Shown here one piece after another: positions 24,956 to 37,881 of a stretch of 64,000 nucleotides of DNA. The position numbers and the translations under genes are program-made. This DNA is from Lepidurus packardi (Eukaryota; Arthropoda; Branchiopoda; Notostraca; Triopsidae): assembly GCA_023053545.1 (NCBI GenBank), contig JAKZAN010000004.1:6448001-6512000 (forward strand), written 5' to 3'. Position 1 is the first letter of the stretch; each line of letters starts with the position of its first letter. The notes beneath the pieces are model-generated. The model saw nothing but the letters and a program-made list of their open reading frames with translations, searched no databases and was not told the DNA's origin.

Positions 24956-25651
24956 CCCGCAAACTTTCTTATCTAACCAAAATCCACTTTTACCCCATAA
25001 TGTCCCCCAAACTCAATTTACAAACTTCGTTACAAACTTGCCCTTTACCCAAGAAATTCAGAATATATATTAACTTACCAAGTTTAGCAAGAAATCCTGG
25101 GACGAGAATCTTGTGGCTTGCACTTCCAATACCTAGGAGATTGTTTTACCGAAAGATGCAGCAGAGTGCTATAAGACTTTACAGAACTTTCTAGGTTGTC
25201 GAGTTAGTAAACCACTTGTCTTCCTTAAAACTGTGCAGCATTTTGCAGCGCAAGACTATCCATGAAAGGGTATGCGCCCTAAAATGTAGGCTTATTAGCC
25301 TCGCTACTCCCATCATAACACCCTAAAACCACTTGAGTCTTTCATCAAATTACGTTAAATATTTACCCAAAGCCAAAGGACCACTACGTCTTTTCTTTTA
25401 TGGGCAGCGGGCAGCGGTCAAAAACGATTAAAACAAGCAATGGACACGCCAACAACGCGCTTTTATCTATAATTGTTATTGCTGCTCGATTGCGGAGTGA
25501 CTATTTCCCATTATTTATTATTTGTTATTACTTAAAGAATGAGAACGTATAGTACTATTGATTTGGGCTTCTGAAGGGGAAAAATATATTGTCTGGATAT
25601 CTGTCTTGTTTTTTTCATTTTGTTTGTAAGGTATAGCCACAACACACAAGT
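24956..25651. other. Spacer: gustatory receptor 5' region and GABA-B 3' region
   Basis: 696 bases with no coding signal, holding the receptor promoter and the 3' UTR of the GABA-B gene, both on the minus strand. Confidence 0.5.
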
Positions 25652-28600
25652 TCATTCGCGAAAATGATGCGAGGATGATGAGTGGGTCGGTAAGATGAGA
25701 CTTTTGTCCAGTAGTTGGTACACTGCGGCAGTACTTCCCAGGCTGCATGTCGTTGTTGTTACATTAAGCTGGATGAGAGTCGTAGACGGGGAACTACACA
25801 TCCATGCTTCCCGTATTGCAGGCCAGGCGTTTTTTATCTTTAGCTTGCTAGGGGGTTGCTTATACAGAGCAGACAGCGATGTCCACCATTTGCTTAAAAC
25901 ACGCAATTGAGAAAATTCATGGGATTCGGTTAACGAGGTACAACTCCGCGACATGGCTGTGCTTGCTGCAGCACGGTCATTACTGTTATTGTTACGAGTC
26001 CAGATCAAAGACCGAACCCCACTTCGCCGAGGTTCTATTGCTTCTCGATTTTCATAATCTTCGTCCAGCAATGCATAAAGTAACGTGGCTTCTGCTTGGA
26101 TGGTGGACGTAAACTTGTCCAAGGTCTCACTACATGTTAGAGATGCTACAGAGAGCTTGCGATACAACAAGTTCTGAAGCTTTTCAATCTCCATGTCCAG
26201 TGTCGTTATCCGCTTTGAGTAGTAACTGTTCTGGATCTGTGCTCTTTCATATGACTCTTGCTTATCGTCTACCACCATCCTTTTATATGCGGAATAGGAA
26301 ACAGATTTAAACACATTAATTTTACAGTTTCTTAATAAACTAATAACTTTATTTTATTTTTATCTTTTTATTGACTATTTATTGGTTATATTTATTACTT
26401 TGTATTCAGTATTATACATTATGTTGTTTTATTGGTAAAAGAAAAGCGTGAAGATTTTACCTTCGAGTTTTGTTCTGATTGGTCAAGCCGGTACTATGTG
26501 CAATGGGGTCTTTTTCGCCATGGCGCAAGATAGCGTGAAACTTGGTACATGCACGGTTAGTCCCATCCCAAAAATTTAACAGTGTAGAAATCTAATTGCT
26601 TACCTTGGGCAAGAAGAGGAGACAAAGCGCGGTAGTGGTCGATATGAGGATGAGTGTCGAAACAACTACGAAGGCCAGGGTGGCTTGCTCAGATAAGAGC
26701 AAACCACAGACTAGCACGGCGATACTTGTCATCACTACATTGTACACATTCATCCCAATGTACTGCGAGTCGTTTAAAGCCGGAATTTCCACACGTCTGT
26801 GTTATTGAGTAAAAAAACAGACACACATTACCCTTCCGGTTGGACACGTTTACGAGCGTAATAAAGCCGCTTACCAGACAGCTTTTTTATTTCATAACCC
26901 TCACCTCGTTTCCCATGCCATGTAAGCTCCCGCAACGAGCAAAAGACCTTTGGACGTGTAGAGGCTGCCCAGCCACAGTAACATGTACTCGGACCTGCAA
27001 ACTTCCAACTATGCAACATACCACAACATCGTCATCAAAACACTTCCCCAAAATTGCTCCTTCACTAATTTGCTCATGCACTACTCAACTCTGTGTATTT
27101 ATATTACTTATATACCTGGGGCAAGTATGCCAACGTCCGATCCACGGGCGAAATTTCCAAGGTGAGATTCAGCAATTGGCGCGTCATGGGATCGAACATG
27201 ATCCACGATGTGATGATTAGAGTGTCCAGTAGTAGCAGCATGCCAATCATGCCAATCAAGCGGGCATCACTTAGCATCTATATGAGGTGAAGATAAATAC
27301 ACACTAAAAAAGCCACACAAATGTATAGCAACCTTGTCTTTGACGACAACACTGTTACGCGGCGCGAAAATACGATGCACGCGGAAGGTTTTGGCGAACA
27401 TGGCCCCAAAGGCTAAGGAAAACCCCGCCGAAAGCAAATAAACCCTTGCCTAATACAAACAGAATTAGGCTGTAACTAACTTAGCTGCCCTAACCCCCAC
27501 CCTCTGAAGAACCTTTGCCTTCTGTCACGTACCGTGCAAATCTGCGCAAAGCAGTCATCGCTGGGCAACGTGTCGTGATCCAAGCCCCACAAGATCACGG
27601 CAGTGTACACCAAGACTGCTCCTACCACAGCAATATTATTCAGCTTGGGGCTGGATAATTTGATATACCTAAAAACCAAATCATATTACACTTATATCCT
27701 TCTTTTCCCCATGAAAGCAAAAAAAAAGTGTCTATTCTTGTTTTTCTCCGTTTCTGTTACTTTCGTTTTCGATGAATCAGATTGAATGTCAAGCACAATA
27801 TTGCCAAACCAATTCCCAAGGTCGCAAACAAGGCTATAGTGGTAAATGCTGCCGCAGCAACGGTTCGAATGACAACCTGGATAAATCACCCAACAAATTT
27901 CGTATCTAACTCCAACTGAAGGCGAAAACGAAATTAAAATTCTTCTTCTTTGTCTCACTTGAATAATGCGACTGTCGACAGGCACCTGACCCGACACCCA
28001 TCGGATGGGTGCACACGTGGAGCAATTGAGATCTAAACCCATGTCGGGGTGGTACAGTGCAATCCTTTTCGCTTCCCCTCGCTGGATTTGAAACAAGGCA
28101 GAAATACCCACACGATCTGAATGATCGAACATAACCGGACCCTAAACCGTAAAAAAAAACAGTTTTTATACAATGAAAACTAAAATGCAAGCTGCAATGA
28201 GAAGGTGATTAACTTACAGAAGCGCCGTAAAACTTCAAGTTTGCTATAGCGGCTGCTAAGGCGGGCACAAAAACGGTATTATTCTGCAAAAAATCATCAG
28301 CGAGAGCAGTTTGGCCTGTTTTCGCTTGGGAGTCCTGCAGCACGCCAAGGAAGGCTAATGCGGCCGTCCACACAGCGTCATACATGGTCAAATCCAAATC
28401 GCCTTGGTTCACGAAATTCCGGACGAGTCGCCGCACGTCCGTAATGTTGTCCCATGACGTGAAAACTGTCTAGTTTAAGCCATATTTTCTTTTTCTCCCT
28501 CTGTTCTTTGTCCCCCGCTTTTTAAGCAGTTTTGCTAATCACGTGTGCGCTCCTTTATACGTTACCTTATTCTCGGCAATGGTGCTCGAATGAGTTTCCA

Positions 28601-31600
28601 CTAGGAAAATGCCCTCTACTGCCTCTTCCAATTGTTTGGCTGTGCAATTCAAGCGATGAGAAGGAAGCTTGGCTTCCTTTGTCCCTTTTCTCCACCACGG
28701 TGCATGAGATATTCCTCCCGGAAGTATCCACACGTGATCAGGCCCATACAGTCGTTGCCAGTACACCTTAAAAGAGTTGACGTTACCTAAGTTGACTTTT
28801 CTTTCACAAGTTGCTTTTCCATTTCGACATTTTTTTTTTCCTTTTTGAAAGCAAGATTGCCAAGAAACTTACGGCGCACAATACATGAGGTGCTACATCG
28901 TGAGAGAAACTGCCAAAGATAATCCTCGCTTCGAGACTCTGCAATCAAAAGCAATTCTTTAATTCCCGTTCTGGAGTACGAAGAATAAGAAGGAGGACAA
29001 AAGGAAGAGAACAGACCTTAAGAGCTAGAATTTGGTCCTCAAAATCATTAGCAGCAAACGTCAGAGTCGTAATCAAAGAAACATTGGCTGCCTCGAGCGT
29101 TGCGCCCAAACCATTGATAACCTATATTTAAATATAAATATATTTTTAGGATTAATAGCAAAATACAAAACAGTAACCCAAAATATTGCCAACTTTGCTA
29201 CTTTTTATAGGACGGACAAGGAAAGTCCCAAGAGAATTACGATTCCTTTTTGTACAGTATTTTACAATAGAAGATTGAAATAAAAATGAACCTAAGCAGC
29301 TTACCAGCGTGTACTCGTCTCGATTTTCTGCGACGACCGAGACACGATTCCATCCAAAGTGCTGCAGAAACGCTAATCGAGCTTGATGATGACTAGCTTC
29401 CGGAGCAATGGTACGGTGAAAGTATGGAAATTTCTTCCGATTGCTCAGTACGGCAGAGATAGAACCATATGAAATCTATTTTTATACAAATACATATTTT
29501 GATATAAATAACTAACTGAATGCATAAATAAATAATGGCATACATGAAAATAAAGATATAACAAAAGTAAATCAAATAGGGAAATACTTTCTCCAACTTT
29601 TGATCCGCAGCAGAATAAAAGAAACATTACGCACTTGGACCACGTTCCAATATGATGTTACTTTGGCCACACTTTCCGTAACTCCCACACAACCCGGACC
29701 CAAAACGATTGGCAATAATTGCGTCAGTCCAGGTTTACTTATGTTTCGGAGCGCATGGTTTGTAATATAGATGGAATGGAAGAAGGCGTCAACTCCGGAG
29801 CCAGGATCGCACTATAGGAATACAAGAATCAACCAAAAGAGTTCCCTCCCACAAGCTTGTTTTCCTTTATTTATTTATTTTTTCTGGGGGGAGGGTTTCA
29901 ATTCTCCCCTTGTTAACCAAAAAATTGGATAGCCTGGGAAAAACATGGGAGCAGAACAACCCACTGAGCATCGAGTTTCCGTAAAGGAAAGTTTGCGTAA
30001 GCGGTATGGTTTGGTGAGCCCATAAGCAAATATGCAGCAACAATTTGGGGAAAAGCACGCTTCTATGGACCGAAAGTGTTTGCTAGCACTTTCATCATCC
30101 GAACATGGCTCCCTCTCCTTCTTTTGGCTTACAACACTGGCCAACCACACAGTTACAACGCCTGTTGTAGAGCGTCCAGATACAAAATATGACGTACCGT
30201 GCACACACACGCGCGAGGACCACGAGAGATTCGGAACACGCGATATTACATCATTTGGCGTACTAACGGTCTATCGGGAGGGGCACTTTATTATTTCAGA
30301 CAATCAAGTGTCCTAATGACCAACAGTGTCAGATGAATTCTGCCTTTCCTCCCTAAAAAGGGGGTTTTTTATCGTTAGGCCATGTGCCAAAACATGAATC
30401 AAGGGACAGCTGTGATCCCACCAGTAGCACGCAAATGAATGAAAGGGCTTGGATCTCGATATAGTGTGGTGCTCCTGATGAACTTCAAACCATCTTAAAT
30501 TACTTGATATTTTTTTCATTTTCATTTTCAAACCTTACTTCCCCTTTAAGGAGAAAAGCTCCACAGTGGAGGGAAAAGGAACAACAAGAGCCAAAGACAC
30601 CCATTACGAGATTCCTTTTCTTGGAGGAAGAATTTCTGTATATATCATATGACTTTTGTGTACTCCACCAATATCTTTTCTTTGCTTCCGTACCGTTACG
30701 GGAAAAGATAAAAAGCGGAATGGCCAAAGCAAATACAACCCTCTATGGCATTCCACTTATGTCATGGGTTGTCATCCGCGCTCTTGATAGATAACGAGGA
30801 ATAAGTCATTTTGCGGACAGATTTATTTGCTTCCCCCACCGACGTCGCTCATTCCCCTTTTGGATGGTTCCGATCTCCAATCATGTGTCACACATCAAAA
30901 CAGGATAACGCAAAAGTAATGAGGTTACTCCAAATCAAATCAGATCAGATCGACAAGCTATCAACTAGCTGAACAGTCACAATCGTCTACCACACCCCTT
31001 TTTTCTCTCTCTTTGGTAATAATGTAGCTTAACAATATCTTCCCCCTCCCTGTAATCTCTTCAGAACAATCTCGTATTACTATTGTAAGGAAGAAGGTTC
31101 ACCTTAAGCTGCAGCCGTGCTCTGTGACCAGGAAAACCGATATATTACTGCTTCCATAGAATTGAAATAAGCAACGACTTTCAGAGATTTGCACCTTTTT
31201 TTCATTTTTTATCCTAGCAATTCATTCCTGATTGCTTTCTTGCTTTTCTCGTATTTTTTGTATATTTTTACCTTGGAGTCGTTAATCCAAAGGCGCAAAT
31301 GATAAGGGCCCAAAATAGCCGCAGCGTTGATGTGTTGGACGGCCAGGTAGGCTGCGTTTTGAATCACGTAGCCTCTACCTGCTTGGCATGCCGCAGCTGT
31401 CGGGTCCGTGACCTCGTCTACGGGTAGGTCAGCCAAACAGGTGAGGTCAAGTAAGGCCATGAGCGTGAGAACGTGCTTGTTTGCGGATTTTCTGCGTATT
31501 CTTTTCCGGTTGCTTGCACTCTCCCAACTGTATGAGCTGATATTCTGCCAGCCGTCCCTGTCTCCTTCAGCGAATAGATGCTTGACTCTCCTCTCGACAT

Positions 31601-31886
31601 GCCTTTCCCGGGCACCAAGTCTTGCTGCTGCTGCTCCTCCAACGTCGTGCTGGTCGTCAAGTCCGTCAGCTTGTCGAGTGGGCGCTGAGTAAGGTGGACG
31701 ACGGAAGAAACCAATTAATGCCTTGTTAACAAACGAGGAGCTCTTGTTGTCCGTGACTGCGGCGTAGTTCGCACTCAAGCTACTTGCATTTTGGCAGGCA
31801 GTGGTACTGGAAGGGCTACTTAGCAACAATAGGCAGGCCAGCCCAACAATCGCTTGGGCCCAGCAGCACTTTGCATATTTTATCAT
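25652..31886 (-). CDS. GABA-B-R2: Metabotropic GABA-B receptor, subunit 2 type
   Basis: Seventeen exons on the minus strand: 31886-31272, 29811-29635, 29475-29305, 29121-29017, 28938-28873, 28766-28566, 28469-28218, 28141-27959, 27876-27761, 27668-27533, 27449-27333, 27277-27116, 27008-26905, 26796-26604, 26540-26461, 26279-25652. They total 3306 bases and 1101 residues. Class C GPCR: signal peptide (1 to about 31), unusual basic/Ala-rich insert (about 60-138), ligand-binding flytrap (about 140-575), seven membrane helices (about 593-860), coiled coil (RITTLDMEIEKLQNLL) and Ser/Thr-rich tail. KCDPGSGVDAFF, ARVYLLSAGFSLAFG, TFRVHRIF and IPALNDSQYIGMNVY agree with my memory of insect GABA-B-R2, and the coiled coil fits heterodimer pairing with subunit 1. 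One 80-base exon (26540-26461) has a weak acceptor but is required by frame. Donors GTTGCT and GTCTGT are non-consensus. Exon count excludes any 5' UTR exons. The listed joins come to sixteen coding blocks. Confidence 0.92.
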
Positions 31887-33126
31887 GTCCGCTTTTGTTC
31901 TGCTTCTTTATTTAGAAAATCAGAGGAGGAGGCATGCAAATTGCTCTTCTCCCTCTCCACTCAAAAAGCCTTCCAATCTCAAACTGCCACGAATGAAGCA
32001 CGCTATGATACACCAGTCAAAACTCGTTACAGATTTGGGCATCTCGATGCACTTCGGGCAAGCTTTTTTGGGGTGGAGGCTGCTGGGCGATTGAGATAAA
32101 AACATTACATGTGGAAGAGCGCAACAACAAATCGTCTTCCCAGACGAAGGCGAGAGCGAAGACTAACCTATTACACGCAATTTGGGCAAGGCTTATTCTT
32201 CCCAGGAAAGCAGACGAGCAGAACCCGCACCAAACTCAAAAGTACTGTACGGCACATGGCCATGAAGCACGTCGAAAAGAAAAAAACCTGGGGCGCAGAC
32301 TCCTCTCCCGGAAGTTGCGGTATCTTCCGGGATTCTACTTGTAAGAATTAGGAAAAAACTATAAATAAGGTTGACGCTGTCTTGAAGTCATAGACAACCA
32401 TTCAATTTCGACTTCGGTCACAAAAGGTAAACTCCAACTCTGATATATAAATCAAACTATAAAAAGAGTATTGCATAAAAGGGTTACCTAATACGTAGAG
32501 ACAGAATATTAAAAGACGAATAATGCAAAATACGGAAAAGAGTCCTGCTCTCAAATAGCAGATCCTGGGCAATTCAGATTACACGGATCTTTCACAAAGC
32601 CCAAGAAAAAGAACACGAAAATAACGTAAGCCAGTCATCTTCTTTCCTTTTCCTATTAACTTCCCTTCCCTTCGCCCCCTCCCCCGCCTTTGCAAGAGAT
32701 TCAATCAAGACGGGGAACTCGCGATCTCTTTTAAATTTTGTAGTTTCTTTCTTCATTTTTTAAACTTTCGAGCCATGCCTAATCTCCATGACAAAATCCC
32801 AAGTAGATCGATCCGGACCGGTCAATGACTGATGTGCTATGCCGAAATGAACCAAACCGGTACACAATGAGGCTCTTCCGTGATGACTAGCAATCAAGCC
32901 ATCATCATGCACGCCAGAAGAAAAGAAGATTGCCCCCTACGAAACGAACGAACGGTACAGCACAAGAAGTATGCTATTTTGAGGATTTGGGGTAAATAAA
33001 CAAGGTGTTTTTAACGAATTCGGTGATCCCATAGTGTTTGGTGTTTGACCCTAGGTCACGTACCCCAAGTTTGTCCTAGGTAACCTTAGGGTAGGTTCGT
33101 TGGCCGACTTGGACTTGGAGATCGAG
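31887..33126. other. Spacer before the secreted-protein array
   Basis: 1.24 kb between the GABA-B start and the TATA box of the first array gene. Frames here are short and opposite to each other; no gene is supported. It should contain the GABA-B promoter. Confidence 0.5.
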
Positions 33127-33135
33127 TATAAAAAG
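33127..33135 (+). promoter_or_regulatory. TATA box of the first array gene
   Basis: TATAAAAAG lies about 180 bases before the coding start, in front of a putative 5' UTR exon that ends at a GTACGT donor near 33236. An acceptor TTTACCAG at 33304 precedes the ATG. Confidence 0.6.
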
Positions 33136-33306
33136 GGCTTTGCTCTCAAATTTGCTTCAACTCGCAAACTGTTCTTTCACTTGTTTGTGTGGGGTTCTCT
33201 TTGTCTCTAGCAGTAAACCCAAGGAACCAGGCTAGGTACGTTTTTAAATTTACAAAATATAATATTAACTTTCGCAATGTTAGCTTCTTATAATATATTT
33301 ACCAGG

Positions 33307-33973
33307 ATGAAGTTTGTCATAGCAATTGTATTGGCTTTTGTGGCCGTGGCTACGGGCAATCCAGCGCCAGTAATTTTCGTGCAGTCGAGTAGCATACTTG
33401 CAGGCACCAAAAACGCATTTTTCTACGCTGTTTCCCAAACTTCTACCCGAACGATTAGAAGTACCGTAACGTCCACCAGTACCGTACTGCCCACTTGTTT
33501 GGTTATCCCACCCAACCTGCCTCCATGTCCTCGGGTCCGGTCTCTAAACTTTGATGGAATTCAACCTTCCGACGTTCAACCGTATACTCACTATTTACGA
33601 GACGATCTTATTTCACATTTTTCTTTAAAAATCGCACTTCTTTCCCATGCACAGGGTAGCACCCACGGCCATGCCTAGCCTCGTTGAAGATCAAGGAGAG
33701 CAGCTATTGCAATCTTCCCAAGCTGAACCTGGCGAATTCCAGATCTATGGCTTGTCCGATACATCGGATTGCTTGACTGAATTGCTGAACCTACAGAGGA
33801 ACAGTGAACGGGCATTGCTAACAATTGTCAGTTTTACAACTGTAACATCCACGACTACCAGCAGAGTAACCTCGACTATTCCTCTTGGCGTTGGTGCTGC
33901 TGTAAGCATTACCATAGGTGTTTGTATCCCTAATATTAATTTTCCTCCATGCCCTGTCCCAGCTGGTAAATAA
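33307..33973 (+). CDS. Small secreted Thr/Pro-rich protein, array member 1
   Basis: Two coding exons, 33307-33581 and 33655-33973, 594 bases and 197 residues. The ATG at 33307 directly follows a 3' splice site closing a 5' UTR intron. This is preferred over the ATG at 33277, which lies inside that intron. Signal peptide MKFVIAIVLAFVAVATG. The mature protein has two similar halves, each with alternating Thr/Ser (VTSTSTVLPT; VTSTTTSRVTSTIP) leading into a Cys-Pro motif: PTCLVIPPNLPPCP, then GVCIPNINFPPCPVP. The halves are joined by a linker with EFQIYGLSD. Intron position and phase match the other three members. I do not recognise the family. The Thr-rich strands could be beta-structured or O-glycosylated. 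AATAAA at 34020 fits a polyadenylation signal. Confidence 0.85.
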
Positions 33974-35396
33974 TGTGTCTATTTATTTAATATTTTATTA
34001 TCCGTAAAGTGGTGCAAACAATAAATAAGCTCCTGCGTTAGATACAATTACCCGAAACGTAAATTTTTAAAATTCTTCCTTTGTAGTGACAAAGTGTGAA
34101 CTTGAACGAAAATATGAAGCTTAAGATATAAATTATAAAACAATCCCAAATAAAAGGAATTAATTAAGATCAATTGCGGCCATCTGCTTAGGCAGAGTTA
34201 AGTACAAACAGATTAAGGTTTAAAAAAAACGATAACAATCTTTGGTGAGAAAAACAAAAGCACAAGGCTTTTAATTCTTCAAACTCCCTTTTCAGACAAA
34301 CTTTTCAATGCAAGGCTCTTACGAGAGATCCTTGAATCGGAATTAATGCTTCGTCAGAGGATTCTCAAGATTGCGAGTTGAAAAAGAAAGACACGATTTC
34401 GCCTGATCTATCTCTACCACCCTTCTCGACCATCAATGAACTTGGAGCACACACAGCCAGCTTCGGGGTTTTCAAGTAGTGCTTTTGTATACGGAAAAAT
34501 GGCAATACAAAAGAAGCGTTGCGTGTGACCGACGTCATACTTTTCTTCGCCCTCCCAGAACCAACATCTTATAACTTTTCATCCATATAAAACGCTTGCT
34601 CAAGCAATTCGCTTATTTTTTTCATTAGACTTTTGTCACCTATATAGCTTACATCACACGCCCGAAAAAACGAGGTTATTGTCTACGTCAATATGCAAGA
34701 TCAAAGCAAGATTACGAATTTCAGTGCCAGAACGCTTTGAAATTAAGATTGCATTATGAAAAAAATAAAGCGTACGTTTTACAATATATTAAGTAAATAA
34801 ATAATTTTTAAAATAAATTGTAATCAAGTGACAATCCATATTAATGAAATCAACCTTTTAATAGCCTACTACATAAATAATAAAAACATAACTAAGAAAT
34901 AATCAATAAATAAAAATCAGAAAATATCTTAAATAAAATAAATATTCTCTTCTAACACTATGGAACAGATTTCCCTATTTTTCCACCACTCGCAAGAACC
35001 TTTCAAACAAAGTCTTGGATCAGTACAAGTTGCTATTAATAGCAGGTAGCAAACGTGAACGGTATTCCTTCCTGAACTGGTTTGAAAATCCAGGGAGTGG
35101 AGAGACCTTATATCGGGTTTACTGACCCTCTAATAGTGGTGCCTATGTCAAAGGCTCACCTTTTTGTACCTCCTGGTACACTTAAGAAATCTACACACCC
35201 ACCAGGTCACTCTCCTTTTCTAGATCTCGAAAAGAGTTTGTACCCTTCATTCTTCGTCCCGGCGCTCTGCTGTCTGCAGTGTATAATCATAGCTTACTGC
35301 GCGAAACCTTGAAGGTAAGAAATTCATCTATAGACCTTCTTAGCGGGCTAATTCTTTTCAAAATTCCCGTTCAATACATTTCTTTATTGGCGCAGA
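33974..35396. other. AT-rich spacer between array members 1 and 2
   Basis: AATAAA at 34020-34025 serves member 1. The rest is very AT-rich. A putative 5' UTR exon of member 2 ends at a GTAAGA donor near 35314. No extra gene copy or relic of the family was seen. Confidence 0.5.
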
Positions 35397-36112
35397 ATGT
35401 TGCTGCGAAACATTGTGCTGGTACTAGGCTGCTCATCAGCCTTCGCTACAGCAATAGCCCGCATTGAAGCCCCACAGCAACAATTGCATGATTCGCCAGC
35501 CATCAGAGTACTGGGAGCAATTACTACGGTGACAAGCGTAACAACCGTGACAAGTACCTTCACCAGAAATGTTTATCCCACTTGTATTGCGTACCCCAAT
35601 GTACTCCCGCCCTGCCCTCAACTAAGGAACGGGCGAGACCTTGATGCCGAGCTAGTCCGGCCATCCGCTGTACAAAGGTTTGCTCCAAGATTTCCTATAT
35701 ACCACTCAAATTATATCGAAAGGAAAATTCCTTGTGCAAATGTTTAATTATCTGATGTAGCGTGGAGACGACAGCCATGCCTGCTGAAGATGCCGGAACG
35801 AGATCCGAACCCGGAGCAGCGGCCCCAATAGTACCAGCAGGTTCTCCTCAGCTACTATCGTCGCAGTCGGACGTAGGCGAATACGAAATCATTGGACTAC
35901 CTTCAGAAATGCTATCAGACCAAGCTAAAAATGTCTATGCTACGAGACCTTTCATCTCCATCTTACGGGTGGTCAATACCTCAGTCACGCGTTCCACGAC
36001 TGTTACCAGGACGTTGCCTGTGATTAATAATGCAATTGTACGGCTAACTGTCCTTGGTTGCTTACCCGTAAATCCACCTCTTCCTTTTCCACAATGTCCT
36101 GCTATTGCTTAA
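35397..36112 (+). CDS. Small secreted Thr/Pro-rich protein, array member 2
   Basis: Two coding exons, 35397-35677 and 35761-36112, 633 bases and 210 residues. The ATG lies one base after a 3' splice site (GGCGCAG), as in member 1. Signal peptide MLLRNIVLVLGCSSAFATA. The first half has VTSVTTVTSTFTRNVYPT and PTCIAYPNVLPPCP. The second half has EYEIIGLPSEM, TRSTTVTRTLP and LGCLPVNPPLPFPQCPAIA. The splice donor is GTTTGC, non-consensus, but position, phase and the conserved ETTAMPAEDA after the junction support it. Without splicing the frame stops soon after the donor. Function unknown. Paralogue of members 1, 3 and 4. Confidence 0.85.
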
Positions 36113-36603
36113 CCTCCCGATAGGATTGTTTTACAATTGTAGCTTGCTGCTGCTGTTGAAGTTTTGTTGTAACCGTGAACGTGCTTTATCAATACAATTG
36201 ATTCAGAAACGATATTCTGTGTTCTGCCAGACTTGGCCGATTTAAATGCACCACTTCCTTGTGTAGGGCTATTTTCAGCATCGAAAAAGAACATTACTAG
36301 TTTACCTGAGGCATTTCTAACCCCACAAACCTGAAATTCTGTTTGGAACCTGGAAACTTCACCATAACCAATACTTTGTTCACATCCCTCGGAGTAGACG
36401 GACGTCAGGAAAATTGACCTGCAAGCAAGCCTATTCTATTCCAACACAGAACCCCAAGTACACAACTCAACTGTTCTTCAGAGCACTCTAATTTAACTGA
36501 AACGTTATTTGTAATTTTGTTAGTTAACTGAGTACTTACTCTATAACTTTGTAACTTTAATGTAATGTAGATCTTGTAATCAATGGCATTTATAACTTTT
36601 AGG
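36113..36603. other. Spacer between array members 2 and 3
   Basis: About 490 bases holding the 3' UTR of member 2 and the 5' UTR intron end of member 3 (acceptor TTTTAG before the ATG). No other signal. Confidence 0.5.
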
Positions 36604-37248
36604 ATGCAGAACGTGGTATCAATCTTCTTGGCGCTGGCTTATTGCTGTTGTGTGTCGGTGTTGGGTCAAACCAGCCGTCAAACTTTCCTGGGTCCACTCC
36701 CGACTGTGACACGTTGGTCATCGACTACCACCACGATTACCATCAACGTTCTTCCTACCTGTCTTAGCATAAACCCAAACGACAATCTACGCCCCTGTCC
36801 AGTTTTACAAGGTAGTAGAGGACGCGCCTTGGAACAAGAATTGCTTCAGCCAAGTCCAGCTCTACGGTATTTCTTTACTACTGTTAAAATTAGAGCTAAA
36901 ACTAGCGCTGAATATTATTATGGTCTTAGTATGGAGCCGACCGCTTCACCGTCATTGGTGCCAGCAAGCCAAGACGCACAAGTGCAGCCTTCATACATGG
37001 ATGAGACCGAAAAAGCCGAGTACCAAATTGACGGGTTACCGAGTGACTGTTTTCCAGGAGCCAGGGAGGCCAATCCACAGGAAAGGAATTTCTTCGGAAG
37101 GCCTACTTTGGTCAGAATAGTGAGTCGGACCACCACCCTCACGTCCATCGTTTCCAGCACCATACCCATATTGGGTACCAACCGGGTTGGATTACGACTG
37201 GGCGGCTGTGTACCAGTTGATCCACCCTTACCTTTCCCACCTTGTTAG
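36604..37248 (+). CDS. Small secreted Thr/Pro-rich protein, array member 3
   Basis: Two coding exons, 36604-36866 and 36930-37248, 582 bases and 193 residues. Signal peptide MQNVVSIFLALAYCCCVSVLG. First half: VTRWSSTTTTITINVLPT, then a Cys-Pro motif spaced as CLSINPNDNLRPCP. Second half: EYQIDGLPSDC, SRTTTLTSIVSSTIP, GGCVPVDPPLPFPPC; the protein ends on that Cys. The 63-base intron (GTATTT to TTAG) is a multiple of three and has no stop, so an unspliced transcript would code a 214-residue form. Splicing is preferred because it restores alignment with members 1, 2 and 4 (MEPTASPSL against METTAMPAE). AATAAA at 37298 fits polyadenylation. The ATG at 36583 lies within the presumed 5' UTR intron. 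Confidence 0.85.
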   Translation: MQNVVSIFLALAYCCCVSVLGQTSRQTFLGPLPTVTRWSSTTTTITINVLPTCLSINPNDNLRPCPVLQGSRGRALEQELLQPSPALRYFFTTVKIRAKTSAEYYYGLSMEPTASPSLVPASQDAQVQPSYMDETEKAEYQIDGLPSDCFPGAREANPQERNFFGRPTLVRIVSRTTTLTSIVSSTIPILGTNRVGLRLGGCVPVDPPLPFPPC

Positions 37249-37881
37249 TCCCCGGCTCGCAATGTTTGACTATGTTTAAATCATCCAATATCTTCCCAAT
37301 AAACAGTACGTCTTGTTTCTCTTTTCTTAGCTGCGTGGTTTTATCCCTTTTTATTTAATAGACAATACAGTTACCGATTCAAAAATCTATACCTGGCTTT
37401 TTTCCATTTCACTCCTCGTAATATACCTTTATAACCTTTGACATTCTTGTAGTGAAACAATTCCAATCGGCTAAAGAGAAAAGGCTTTGGGGTCACGGAG
37501 ATGTGTGGCAGAGGTCAACCTCAATAGAGTTCATCAACCTGTTCGAAAACTCACCCGCAAGAAGGAGGTGCTAAAGCTATTTTTACTGTCCGGCAAAGAA
37601 AGGAAGAGGGGCGGAGTTGGAAGAAAGTAAAAACTAAAAGAGCATTTTCAGCTTTCCCCTTGGAGTGACCTATAGTCGGCGAGCACTATTCGACCTGAGT
37701 GGACTGATTTCAAGACCTTTTGAGCCGGCTTCATCAGATTTCCTTTCCAATTAAAAAGTAAGGCTCTTGTAAAAATTCCTAACCAAAACTGTGCTATTCT
37801 GTTCTTTTCTTGTATTTCTGTGCCTTTTATTATATTTATATTTAAAATTATATTTTATATTATTAGTACAATCCGTTGGCC
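37249..37881. other. Spacer between array members 3 and 4
   Basis: About 630 bases with AATAAA at 37298-37303 for member 3. A probable 3' splice site (TTATTAG) just before member 4 suggests the same 5' UTR intron arrangement. Confidence 0.5.

Noticed and set aside
31408-31714. Overlapping frames on both strands in the first GABA-B exon
   Set aside because: Shadows of the 205-codon exon that joins in frame to the flytrap domain.
36583-37248. Single 221-codon frame for array member 3
   Set aside because: It arises by reading through a stop-free intron and part of the 5' UTR intron; the spliced form aligns with its paralogues.
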